Below, in pieces: positions 1 through 6,582 of a stretch of 13,624 bases of DNA. The position numbers and the translations under genes are program-made. Position 1 is the first letter of the stretch, and each line of letters opens with the position of its first letter. This DNA comes from Paraktedonobacter sp035294465 (GTDB lineage: Bacteria; Chloroflexota; Ktedonobacteria; Ktedonobacterales; Ktedonobacteraceae): positions 1-13,624 of the forward strand of contig DATGKW010000237.1 in NCBI GenBank assembly GCA_035294465.1, written 5' to 3'. The notes under the pieces were generated by a model, which did not search any database, was not told where the DNA came from, and saw only the letters and a program-made list of their open reading frames with translations.

Positions 1-631
1 TGCTTCCTCGCGAACTGGCTGTCTCTTGAGATGAAAGGAGCGCGCCTTGTGGTTGTTGAGGCACATCCACTTTACTCTGAGCAGGAGCATCAGGCTCTTG
101 CGTCTCTTTCTCAGGTAGCGCGGCCGAACGCATTTTACGCAAGCGCTCTAACTCCTCTCGCCAGCCCGGAAGCACCATCGTTGAGATCTCTTCCACAGGA
201 GTTGTCTCGGCAGGCCCAGCCTGCGGAGAGCTTGTGTCAGGAGGGCTGGCAGGCGCGGGAGCATCTTCTTTCTCTGGCTGCTCAACTTGCACAGCCAGTT
301 CCTGCGGCGTTAGACGGACAGGGCGCTTAGCCAGGCGCGAGGATCGCCCCGCGGGCGGCGTGCGCTGAGGAGAGCGCGAGGGTTGCCCCGTGGAAGGCGT
401 GCGCTGAGGAACACGCGCGCCTTCCGGTGGCCACACCGGTAAGCTATCTTCCTCCTGGGAAACAGAAGAACCGAAGCGAGAAAACTCTTTGGGCGGCAGT
501 TTCACCCGAATGGGGGCCGGCGCACTGGCCGAACGAGCTGGGAACGGATTTTGAGATCGACCACAACCATTACAAAAGCGAGCATCATCTTCCCTGAGAG
601 GCTGCCCACAATAGAGACATTTTTTGGCCAC
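1..631 (-). CDS. Zinc-ribbon protein with Pro-rich tail (partial, C-terminus off window)
   Basis: This minus-strand frame is open from a GTG at 631 to the left edge, about 210 codons, with no stop in the window. It begins V-A-K-K and then shows a clean four-cysteine zinc ribbon, CLYCGQ followed by CNGCGR (C-x2-C-x10-C-x2-C). About 130 residues of Pro/Ser/Gln/Glu-rich low-complexity sequence follow, then a short amphipathic stretch (GWREELERLRKMR). The GTG has an AGGAGAGG Shine-Dalgarno at 636-643, and a TTG at 632-634 is also possible; no ATG lies in this frame before the upstream TGA. Double zinc ribbons followed by a disordered linker are common at the N-terminus of bacterial membrane or scaffold proteins, but the effector part lies outside the window, so no function can be assigned. 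A first ribbon appears to lie just upstream in other frames (see the 620-746 entry), so this may be a truncated, internally restarted or frameshifted gene. Confidence 0.7.
   Translation of the reverse strand, partial: MAKKCLYCGQPLREDDARFCNGCGRSQNPFPARSASAPAPIRVKLPPKEFSRFGSSVSQEEDSLPVWPPEGARVPQRTPSTGQPSRSPQRTPPAGRSSRLAKRPVRLTPQELAVQVEQPEKEDAPAPASPPDTSSPQAGPAETTPVEEISTMVLPGWREELERLRKMRSAALPEKETQEPDAPAQSKVDVPQQPQGALLSSQETASSRGS
335..410. repeat. Imperfect tandem repeat, 39-nt period, inside zinc-ribbon gene
   Basis: Two 37-nt copies (335-371 and 374-410) match at 32 positions and are spaced by exactly 39 nt, which is 13 codons. On the minus strand they encode PQRTPSTGQPSRS and PQRTPPAGRSSR-like units, so the duplication stays in frame. 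This is a typical way for a disordered Pro-rich linker to lengthen. Confidence 0.75.
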
Positions 632-746
632 CAATCCTCTCCTGATTCTGGCATTCGTGAAGCATCCAACGGATCACCCCCGCAGCTTGAACAGTTCCCC
701 CATCTTTTTTCAAAGCACGATGAGCCACGGGACACTTCTTAACCAC
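620..746 (-). pseudogene. Frame-disrupted N-terminal zinc ribbon of the 1-631 gene
   Basis: Read on the minus strand from a GTG at 744-746 (directly after an in-frame TAA), the sequence gives VVKKCPVAHRALKKDGG. The next frame continues with NCSSCGGDPLDASRMPESG and EDWWPK, and the third frame continues with KCLYCGQPLREDD into the 1-631 coding region. Joined, these make two consecutive zinc ribbons, the first with possible ligands C, H, C, C. Both frame changes fall in homopolymers: a run of five G (plus-strand C, 697-701) and a run of six A (plus-strand T, 620-625). One extra base in each would restore a continuous frame. This fits either two assembly indels or a real pseudogenised N-terminus with translation restarting at the GTG at 631. 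No convincing Shine-Dalgarno precedes the GTG at 746. Confidence 0.55.
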
Positions 747-792
747 TTTTTAATAGATATTTTTCTACTTTAGACTTATTTGCACCAGACTA

Positions 793-822
793 ACGTTACC
801 CTATGCCACTCCAATCAGTCAA
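793..822 (-). promoter_or_regulatory. Possible promoter of the zinc-ribbon gene
   Basis: On the minus strand TTGACT (817-822) is followed after 18 nt by TAACGT (793-798), about 50 nt before the GTG at 746. The -35 box is good and the -10 box is poor. It lies in the only intergenic space between this gene and the oxidoreductase upstream. No convincing hairpin terminator is seen after the oxidoreductase stop at 859. Confidence 0.3.
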
Positions 823-858
823 GCGGAATAGCTCTTTTTTCTTGGGGCCGGTCCGCGT

Positions 859-2094
859 CTATTTGAGTTCGAGCAACGCCTCGCGCTCGGCAGCGGTAGC
901 AAACACCTGCTGATTCTTGACAATATCCACCAGTTTCTTGCGCCCTTTGGGGCTTCCGATCATCAGCACACCAACCAGCTTGTTCTCGCGGAAAAAGAGC
1001 TTGCGGTAGTTTTCATTGCCTTTCTCCCCCGGCTCGCGTCGGGAAAGCGAGGTGAGTTCCGGGTTAGTAGATTCGGCGGTGCCAACGACGGCGATATTGA
1101 CATCGAAGAGCGGGCTGGTATAGGTGGGAACATCGACATACGCCTGGTGATCTCCCCCCATATTCGCCCCGGCAATGCGCCCATGAGCCAGCGCGTTGTC
1201 CCAGGTCCCCATCGTATGGTGTCGACCAATTGTGGAATCGTAAAACTCGGCCACATCGCCAGCAGCATAGACGCCGGGCACGTTCGTCTCCAGGTACTCG
1301 TTGACAACAATGCCGGAGCGCAGTTCCACCGGCGTTTCGGCCAGAATGCCGGTGTTAAGCGTGATACCCAATCCCACGCCGATCAGATCAGCCTGGATCT
1401 CCCGACCTTTTTTCGTTCTGACATAGCCCGGCACGCCATTCTGGGGAACCACGCACTCTATTTCATCGCCGTGGATCACCTCAACCCCAAATTTCTTTGC
1501 AATATTATCAACTACCTCGCCGCCTTCAGGATCAAGCGAGTTGCGCAGCCAGTAGGGACCGCGCATAATCCAGGTGGTATTGAGCTTGCGCATGGCAAAG
1601 CCGTCGCACAGTTCATAGGAGATAAAGCTGCCTCCATAGGCGACCGCGTAGCGCGATTCGAGCATGCGGTTAATAATTGTTCTGGTATCGTCGAGGGTGA
1701 CAAAGTTGTAGATGTGCTTACAGTCCGCAGCTCCCGGCACACGTAGCGGGTTCGCCCACCCACCTGTCGCCACCAGCAGCGCGTCATAGGGCAGATGCAG
1801 GCCCTTATCAGTCACAACCACGCGCTCCCCAGTATCCACTCCGGTCACCATGGTCTCCGTGATCAGTCGAATATTGCGCTGCTCGTGCCAGGCAAAATCG
1901 CGGATCATCACCTTCTGCTCTACAATCACGCCCTGAAGATAGCGCGGAAGTGAGACACGATTATACAGCGGATACGGCTCGTTAGTAAGTAGATGGATGC
2001 TACAATTGGGATCATTCTTACGTAACGTGTCCGCGGCAGTCGTGCCTGCGATGCCATTGCCAATTATCACATAACGCCTATCATGAGTAGCCAA
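859..2094 (-). CDS. FAD-dependent NAD(P)H oxidoreductase (NirB/rubredoxin-reductase-like fold)
   Basis: The product (411 aa) is a two-dinucleotide-fold flavoprotein of the pyridine nucleotide-disulfide oxidoreductase superfamily, expected to pass electrons from NAD(P)H via FAD to an unidentified acceptor in the cytoplasm. The N-terminal FAD motif is IIGNGIAG (residues 10-17), followed by PLYNRVSLP (42-50), the ATGG motif (109-112) and GVYAAGDVAEF (274-284), the second FAD contact. The NAD-binding stretch around 150-161 (AVAYGGSFISYE) is atypical because the usual GxGxxG is not intact. There is no CxxC redox disulfide, so it resembles the NirB N-terminal half or NADH:rubredoxin reductases rather than glutathione reductases. 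The start chosen is TTG at 2094 because AAGGAG (2104-2109) sits 9 nt upstream; a longer version from TTG at 2151 has no ribosome site. It lies 168 nt downstream of the TetR gene on the same strand. The physiological partner is not identifiable here. Confidence 0.88.
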   Translation of the reverse strand: MATHDRRYVIIGNGIAGTTAADTLRKNDPNCSIHLLTNEPYPLYNRVSLPRYLQGVIVEQKVMIRDFAWHEQRNIRLITETMVTGVDTGERVVVTDKGLHLPYDALLVATGGWANPLRVPGAADCKHIYNFVTLDDTRTIINRMLESRYAVAYGGSFISYELCDGFAMRKLNTTWIMRGPYWLRNSLDPEGGEVVDNIAKKFGVEVIHGDEIECVVPQNGVPGYVRTKKGREIQADLIGVGLGITLNTGILAETPVELRSGIVVNEYLETNVPGVYAAGDVAEFYDSTIGRHHTMGTWDNALAHGRIAGANMGGDHQAYVDVPTYTSPLFDVNIAVVGTAESTNPELTSLSRREPGEKGNENYRKLFFRENKLVGVLMIGSPKGRKKLVDIVKNQQVFATAAEREALLELK

Positions 2095-2262
2095 AAGCCA
2101 GGTCTCCTTATCGATCTGAATGTTTCTGGATGCGAGTTGCTGGAAGATCAAATGCCAGAATGGCCATGTAACTCTGCGCTAATAGTAGCATAGTTCGCTC
2201 AGGAACACCATAGGGGAATCGGTGCAGGTTGCCCCAGCCAGACAAAAAGCCAGGAGCTTCAT

Positions 2263-2946
2263 TTAGTCTGCCTCTTCAGCCTTATGCACAGGCGCAAGTC
2301 CTCCTCTCATAAATTCCATAACCGAGGCAAAAACCTTTTCCGGCAATTCTCCCGTGTAGCCCTCTTCCGCTTCTCCCTCCTGTGGCCAGATCAGCCAGCG
2401 CAGGGCCACAAAATGTCCGATACCCATCAGCGTATAAGCGATGGCTTCGGGATCCAGTTCTTTGATCGTGCCTTTCTCCATGGCCTCCCGCAAGCCCCGA
2501 ATATAGCCGTGACTGATGCCGCGATAGTAGGCATGAAAAGCATCGGGCGCGACTCGCTCTGCCTCCTGGACAATGTTGTAAATGCGCCGGTGGCGAGCCA
2601 CGAAGCGGAAAAAAGCCTCGAAGCCACGTTTCTCGATCTCAAGCCGGTCGGATACGCCCATGATTGCCGCCCGCATCTCTGCGCGCAGGCGCTTGCCAAT
2701 ATCTTCAACCAGTTCCGCGAAGATCTCGCGTTTGCTGCGAAAATAGATATAATAGGTTCCTTGAGCCACGCCCGCACGTCTGGTGATCTCTGAGATGCTG
2801 GCCTCGTAATAGCCCATCTCGCCGAAGACTTCCTCTGCAGCATCCAGAATCTTGCGCCTGGTCGCCTCACCTCGCGCGGTAACAGGTATCAAGGCCGTGC
2901 CACTTTCGCTCTCTCTCGCCATGATCTTTCGTTCGCGCTCCTTCAC
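2263..2946 (-). CDS. TetR/AcrR-family transcriptional regulator
   Basis: The product (227 aa) has a TetR DNA-binding domain at about residues 27-74: ATRRKILDAAEEVFGEMGYYEASISEITRRAGVA, in two pieces around the helix-turn-helix, then the signature GTYYIYFRSKREIFAELV. The C-terminal all-helical domain would bind a ligand and mediate dimerisation. The start is GTG at 2944-2946, preceded by AGGAGG with a 4-nt spacer; an ATG ten codons upstream has only a weak, too-close site. The gene is divergent from an acyl-CoA synthetase, and the intergenic region carries a perfect palindrome on the synthetase promoter. I infer that this protein represses the synthetase and responds to an acyl-CoA or the free acid, as FadR-type TetR regulators do. 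A minus-strand TATAAT lies at 3094-3099 without a good -35. Confidence 0.9.
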   Translation of the reverse strand: MKERERKIMARESESGTALIPVTARGEATRRKILDAAEEVFGEMGYYEASISEITRRAGVAQGTYYIYFRSKREIFAELVEDIGKRLRAEMRAAIMGVSDRLEIEKRGFEAFFRFVARHRRIYNIVQEAERVAPDAFHAYYRGISHGYIRGLREAMEKGTIKELDPEAIAYTLMGIGHFVALRWLIWPQEGEAEEGYTGELPEKVFASVMEFMRGGLAPVHKAEEAD

Positions 2947-3123
2947 TTCTCCTCCTGTCTGCTCTCTGATAAACATATCCTGCTCTTCCGCCTTTCAGAC
3001 AGATGTATCTCGCTATCCTCTGCATAGATAGCGCCTGTGCCCTGCTCGACCGCGCCCGCTGCGGTTCTTTGTCGTGCTCGATCTTGCTCCCCCATTATAC
3101 ACATCGCGACGCTTCCGTTCTAC

Positions 3124-3153
3124 TTGACTTTTCTCATTTTCCTCCGTTATATG
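3124..3153 (+). promoter_or_regulatory. Promoter of acyl-CoA synthetase
   Basis: TTGACT (3124-3129) is followed after 18 nt by TATATG (3148-3153); a 17-nt spacing gives TTATAT instead. The -10 region runs straight into the palindrome at 3150-3174, which is a typical position for a blocking repressor. Confidence 0.55.
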
Positions 3154-3174
3154 ATATATGAGCCATATATCATA
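3150..3174. promoter_or_regulatory. Perfect palindrome, probable TetR operator
   Basis: TATGATATATG and CATATATCATA form perfect 11-bp inverted arms around a 3-nt centre (AGC, 3161-3163). The site covers the -10 region and likely transcription start of the acyl-CoA synthetase and lies between it and the divergent TetR gene. TetR-family dimers bind such palindromes, so I infer this is the operator. No second copy was noticed elsewhere in the window. Confidence 0.75.
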
Positions 3175-3280
3175 ATTGAGAGAACAGCACAGGACAAGGA
3201 AGCGCAGAGCAGCCTCAAGGCTGTCTCCGGTACAATGGCAGCGAGAGAAAACGAAGCAGTTTTCGTATGGAGGAAGAGCG

Positions 3281-4837
3281 ATGGCGTTTATTAATCTTGG
3301 CGAATGGCTGGCCCGGCGTGAACTTTTGACCCCTGAGAAGGTTGGACTAATCGATAGCGAAAGCGGCGCTCGTCTGAGCTATCGCACGCTCAATCTGCGT
3401 ACACGTGCGCTCGCCGCCCGCCTGACACAGAGCTATCAGATCAGCAAAGGCGAGCGTGTAGCCGTGCTGGCCTTCAACGCGCCCGAATACCTGGATGCCT
3501 TCTTTGCCTGCGCGCTGCTCGGCGCAATCCTGGTACCGCTCAACTGGCGGCTGACCGTGCGCGAGCTAAGCGAGATCGTGAACGACTGCGAGCCAAAGCT
3601 GCTGCTACATGATCTTGCTCACACTCAGCGCGCCGAGGAGATTGCGAACACGCTACAAAAGACGCCAGATGAACTGCCGTTTTTCTCGTTTGCCGATTTT
3701 CCCGGGGCGAATGCCGGACTGGCCGCCCTGGCGGAGCCATTCGAGACGGACGACGGTGAGGAGCCGGCGGTGATCCTCTATACATCGGGCACAACGGGCA
3801 CGCCCAAAGGGGCTATGCTTTCGCACCGCATGATTACCTGGAACGCCATCAACACGCAGATTAGCTGGGGGTTGCGCGAAACCGACATTACACCCACCTT
3901 TGCGCCCTTTTTCCACGCGGGCGGACTTAACGTTCTGACCACGCCGCTCTATCACCTCGGCGGCACTGTTGTCCTCTTGCGTACCTCTGATCCCAGGGCG
4001 ATTTTGCGCGCAATTGAGCAGAATCACTGCACAATTGTATTTGCCGTGCCAACGGTTTTTCAGAGCATGATGGAGCATCCAGCTTTTGCCACGACCGATT
4101 TCTCCTCGGTGCGTTTCTGCATCACCGGTGGCTCCTCCTGCCCTTTACCGATCATTTCAGGGTATGCCGCGCGCGGGCTGGAGTTTCGCCAGGGCTACGG
4201 GCTGACCGAGGTAGGAGTGAACTGTTTCAGCCTGGCTCCGGCGGACGCGATGCGCAAGGCCGGCTCGGTGGGACGCCCGGTCTTTCATTCGCGGGCGCGC
4301 GTCGTCGATGACGAAGATCGCGATGTGCCGGGCGGCGAGGTCGGTGAACTGGTCCTGGCTGGCCCCCATGTCTGTTCCGGCTACTGGCGGCGGCCGGAGG
4401 CCACTGCCGAGGCCAATCGCGGCGGCTGGTGGCACACCGGCGACCTGGCATACTGCGATACCGAGGGCTACTTCTACATCGTCGGGCGCAAGAAAGATAT
4501 GTTCATCTCTGGCGGCGAGAATATCTATCCCGCCGAGGTCGAAGCAGTGATCGCCACGCACCCCGGCGTACTCGAAGTCGCGGTGATCCCTCAACCCGAT
4601 CCGCGCTGGGGCGAGGTTGGCCTGGCTGTCGTTGTGCCACGCGTTCCGGGCAGCTTGAGCGCTGAAGACATCCTCAGCTACTGCACAGATAAACTGGCAC
4701 GTTACAAAATCCCGCGTACAGTTTGCTTCACCGACGCCTTGCCGCGCAACATCATGGGCAAGGTTGTGAAAGCGGCGCTGGTAGAACAGTTTGCGCCGCC
4801 ATCAGGCCCCACACATGAGCAGGAACTCGGCGCGTAA
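3281..4837 (+). CDS. Acyl-CoA synthetase (AMP-forming, AMP-binding family)
   Basis: The product (518 aa) is an ANL-superfamily ligase that activates a carboxylic acid with ATP to acyl-AMP and then forms the CoA thioester. The core motifs are complete: phosphate-binding YTSGTTGTPKG (167-177), FFHAGG (210-215), GYGLTE (305-310), the adenosine/hinge region WHTGDLAYCDTEGYFYIVGR (384-403), GGENIYP (411-417), and the catalytic lysine near the C-terminus in RNIMGKVVK (K494). The length fits medium/long-chain fatty-acid or aromatic-acid CoA ligases; the substrate cannot be read from the motifs. The ATG at 3281 is chosen because GGAGG lies 7 nt upstream; the open frame extends 35 codons further with no ribosome site and atypical composition. 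The palindrome at 3150-3174 and the divergent TetR gene suggest ligand-relieved repression. The last 36 nt overlap the convergent GTP cyclohydrolase gene. Confidence 0.93.
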   Translation: MAFINLGEWLARRELLTPEKVGLIDSESGARLSYRTLNLRTRALAARLTQSYQISKGERVAVLAFNAPEYLDAFFACALLGAILVPLNWRLTVRELSEIVNDCEPKLLLHDLAHTQRAEEIANTLQKTPDELPFFSFADFPGANAGLAALAEPFETDDGEEPAVILYTSGTTGTPKGAMLSHRMITWNAINTQISWGLRETDITPTFAPFFHAGGLNVLTTPLYHLGGTVVLLRTSDPRAILRAIEQNHCTIVFAVPTVFQSMMEHPAFATTDFSSVRFCITGGSSCPLPIISGYAARGLEFRQGYGLTEVGVNCFSLAPADAMRKAGSVGRPVFHSRARVVDDEDRDVPGGEVGELVLAGPHVCSGYWRRPEATAEANRGGWWHTGDLAYCDTEGYFYIVGRKKDMFISGGENIYPAEVEAVIATHPGVLEVAVIPQPDPRWGEVGLAVVVPRVPGSLSAEDILSYCTDKLARYKIPRTVCFTDALPRNIMGKVVKAALVEQFAPPSGPTHEQELGA

Positions 4838-5488
4838 GGCTGAGTTTCTCGCATACTCCCCGTGCCAGGATGTTGTATGCGTAAACGGGCTGGTTTCGCT
4901 CACTCCGCGCATAGCAACACAGAGATGGTGCGCCTCAAGATAGACCGCCACCCCATGCGGCGCGAGCAGGGTTTCAAAGGCATGAACAATTTGCTCACCT
5001 AAACGCTCCTGTACAGTAAAACGCTTTGCGAAAAGTCGCACCAGGCGTGTCAATTTAGAAATGCCAAGAAGATGCTCATGCGGGATATATCCGATGTACG
5101 CCTGGCCAAAGAAAGGAAACCCGTGGTGCTCACAGAAAGCGTAAAAGGGAATTGGTCCCTCGATGATCTGACCAAGCTGGCAGTCGGGTTCGCCTCGGCA
5201 TTCTGTCTCAAAAACTGTGAGCAGTTTTGGATCGCCATCGTACCCTCCAGTAGCATCAAACAGCGCCTGGAGAAACCGTTTCGGCGTCTCTTCTGTTGAG
5301 GGCGTATGAAGATTCAGGCCAAACACCTCAAAGATTTCGCTTATATACCCCTCAAATCGCTGCATCTGGTCCGCGGAGAGCGCACGACGACGCAACTCTA
5401 GCGCCTGATCCATACCGAACTGATCCTCTTCATACCTGCTTTGCTCCAACACAGTCTTCCCTTTCTCTTCAATCGATTCTCTGGACAC
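4802..5488 (-). CDS. folE: GTP cyclohydrolase I
   Basis: This enzyme converts GTP to 7,8-dihydroneopterin triphosphate, the first step toward tetrahydrofolate and biopterin-type cofactors. The product (228 aa) has the usual length. Residues align with the E. coli enzyme at a constant offset of nine: zinc ligands C119, H122 and C190 (E. coli C110, H113, C181), plus H188 and R194. Other hallmarks are TEETPKRF (65-72), CEHH (119-122), GISKLTRLVRLFAKR (142-156) and VQERLGEQI (159-167). The start is a GTG at 5488 with only a weak AAGAAG upstream; an ATG at residue 26 is a possible shorter start that keeps the whole catalytic domain. It begins 11 nt after the DUF2231-Rieske stop, so the two are almost certainly co-transcribed. 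Its 3' end overlaps the convergent acyl-CoA synthetase by 36 nt, which makes each gene antisense to the other there. Confidence 0.93.
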   Translation of the reverse strand: MSRESIEEKGKTVLEQSRYEEDQFGMDQALELRRRALSADQMQRFEGYISEIFEVFGLNLHTPSTEETPKRFLQALFDATGGYDGDPKLLTVFETECRGEPDCQLGQIIEGPIPFYAFCEHHGFPFFGQAYIGYIPHEHLLGISKLTRLVRLFAKRFTVQERLGEQIVHAFETLLAPHGVAVYLEAHHLCVAMRGVSETSPFTHTTSWHGEYARNSALRAEFLLMCGA

Positions 5489-5499
5489 ATGTATCTTCT

Positions 5500-6390
5500 T
5501 TAGTGTGTGTCAAGGCGTTTCAGAGTAACCTGCCCCTGGCCGAGTTTGACATCGTAGCGCGGGGCGTTCACAACAGCCGGTCCGGTGTGAACCCGGCCAT
5601 CACGCACACAGAAACGCGAACCGTGCCAGGGACACGCGACGATATCGCCGGTCAGCGTCCCTTCATCTAATGGGCCTCCCGCATGCGGGCAGGTAGCAGA
5701 AATGGCGAAAAAGCTTTCGCCCTGGCGGCACAGCAGCACCGGCACACCGGCGACCATAACGCGGTAGAGCTTATTCTCCTGAACGTCAGCGACTGGCATA
5801 ACGGCCTCGTACCCTTCGCTCGCGCCTTCCCAGGCGGTATGATTAACTCCAGTCCCTTTCACGAAGACCATGTCTCCGCCAAGATAAGCCGCATAAGTAA
5901 CCAATCCCAAGCCAATCAGCCCAAGAACGAAAGCGACAACAGTGTCGCCAGGCCCCGCGAGCAGTCGCAATAGAAAGGAAACAAGATAGAAGAGAAAAGC
6001 GAGAGCATTGAAAAGAGCATGATTCAGACCTACGCGCCGCTCAGCGCCATATGTATCGCTCCAATCGGTCAGGCCGGTGACTACTGCCGCTAAAGCCGCG
6101 AGCAAACCCACAGTGACCGTGACAAAAGCTCCATAAGCGGCCCAGGTGGTGCGACTGATCAACCAGGCGATATCGAAAATCAGCGTCAACACCCAGGCTG
6201 TGATGGGTACATCGGTGACTGCCGGGTGCAAGGGGTGCCCAAACCAGGTTCCATTCAGAAAACTTTTCATATGTCGCGATGACGACTGGTTCTGAGTCCC
6301 AAGCATTTTTTGCAAGATATCCTGGAAAGCATCGCTCAATCGTTCCGCGAAGGGGGCAGGGGTGGAAGAATCGGGTGATGAGTCAGACAT
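5500..6390 (-). CDS. DUF2231 membrane protein fused to Rieske [2Fe-2S] domain
   Basis: The product (296 aa) has a short polar N-terminus, then a DUF2231 membrane domain opening with the GHPLHPA motif (51-57). About four transmembrane helices follow (63-80, 86-108, 124-145, 150-172), then a soluble C-terminal Rieske domain (about 195-290). The cluster ligands are complete: C234 and H236 in CPHAGG, and C253 and H256 in CPWHGSRF, matching C-x-H-x16-C-x2-H. The domain resembles the small NirD/ferredoxin type. A membrane electron-transfer or redox-sensing role is an inference; no oxygenase catalytic domain is present. The ATG at 6390 is preceded by GGAG with a 9-nt spacer; a longer start at 6441 looks unsupported. 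It is the first gene of an operon with folE and is divergent from the SufR-like regulator, from a TTGACT/TATAGA promoter. Confidence 0.9.
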   Translation of the reverse strand: MSDSSPDSSTPAPFAERLSDAFQDILQKMLGTQNQSSSRHMKSFLNGTWFGHPLHPAVTDVPITAWVLTLIFDIAWLISRTTWAAYGAFVTVTVGLLAALAAVVTGLTDWSDTYGAERRVGLNHALFNALAFLFYLVSFLLRLLAGPGDTVVAFVLGLIGLGLVTYAAYLGGDMVFVKGTGVNHTAWEGASEGYEAVMPVADVQENKLYRVMVAGVPVLLCRQGESFFAISATCPHAGGPLDEGTLTGDIVACPWHGSRFCVRDGRVHTGPAVVNAPRYDVKLGQGQVTLKRLDTH

Positions 6391-6488
6391 AGGTTCTTTC
6401 TCCTTCCTTGCTATGCCGCGCCTTGATGGAACACGTTTCATGGGCAGTGCGGCATAATCTTTCGTCCTGAAAATGACGTTCAGTACAT

Positions 6489-6517
6489 TCTATACCACAG
6501 AAAATATAGTAAGTCAA
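6489..6517 (-). promoter_or_regulatory. Promoter of the DUF2231-Rieske/folE operon
   Basis: On the minus strand TTGACT (6512-6517) and TATAGA (6489-6494) are 17 nt apart, about 100 nt before the ATG at 6390. Its -35 box faces the -35 box of the divergent regulator gene 17 nt away, so one bound regulator could affect both. Confidence 0.65.
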
Positions 6518-6534
6518 TGATTTATTTGATTTAC

Positions 6535-6564
6535 TTGACAAAGATCTCATTTTGCTAGTATACT
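6535..6564 (+). promoter_or_regulatory. Promoter of the SufR-like regulator
   Basis: A consensus TTGACA (6535-6540) and TATACT (6559-6564) are 18 nt apart, 18 nt before the ATG at 6583. The AT-rich 17 nt between the two divergent -35 boxes (6518-6534), bordered by GTCAA and TTGAC, is the natural place to look for an operator. Confidence 0.7.
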
Positions 6565-6582
6565 CAGAGCACGGAGGAAGAA

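Larger units (their letters stand above)
2947..3280. other. 334-nt divergent intergenic region
   Basis: This region separates the TetR gene (minus) from the acyl-CoA synthetase (plus). It holds the synthetase promoter (3124-3153), the 25-bp palindrome at 3150-3174 and a lone minus-strand TATAAT at 3094-3099. The synthetase 5' leader from the palindrome to the ATG at 3281 is about 105 nt. That leader is open in the coding frame upstream of 3281, but its composition is unlike protein and I do not call it coding. No small RNA or riboswitch fold was recognised. Confidence 0.7.

Noticed and set aside
31..330. Plus-strand open frame of 99 codons
   Set aside because: It lies antisense to the Pro-rich part of the zinc-ribbon gene, where low-complexity GC-rich codons keep several frames open. 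It has no recognisable motif, while the minus frame continues a clear zinc ribbon.
335..410. Two-copy repeat as a possible CRISPR or mobile repeat
   Set aside because: There are only two imperfect, nearly adjacent copies, in frame with a 13-codon period inside a Pro-rich linker; ordinary tandem duplication explains it.
837..858. Possible terminator after the oxidoreductase (GCGGA...TCCGC with a T-run between, 824-857)
   Set aside because: Only five paired bases around a loop of more than 20 nt, and the T-run is inside the loop, so it does not make a terminator.
1147..1746. Plus-strand open frame of 199 codons
   Set aside because: It is antisense to the oxidoreductase, whose FAD motifs are intact on the minus strand; the plus translation shows no domain.
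6513..6539. GTCAA...TTGAC inverted pair as a SufR operator
   Set aside because: The arms are simply the two divergent -35 boxes, and the match to the cyanobacterial CAAC-N6-GTTG site is absent. The operator location is left open.
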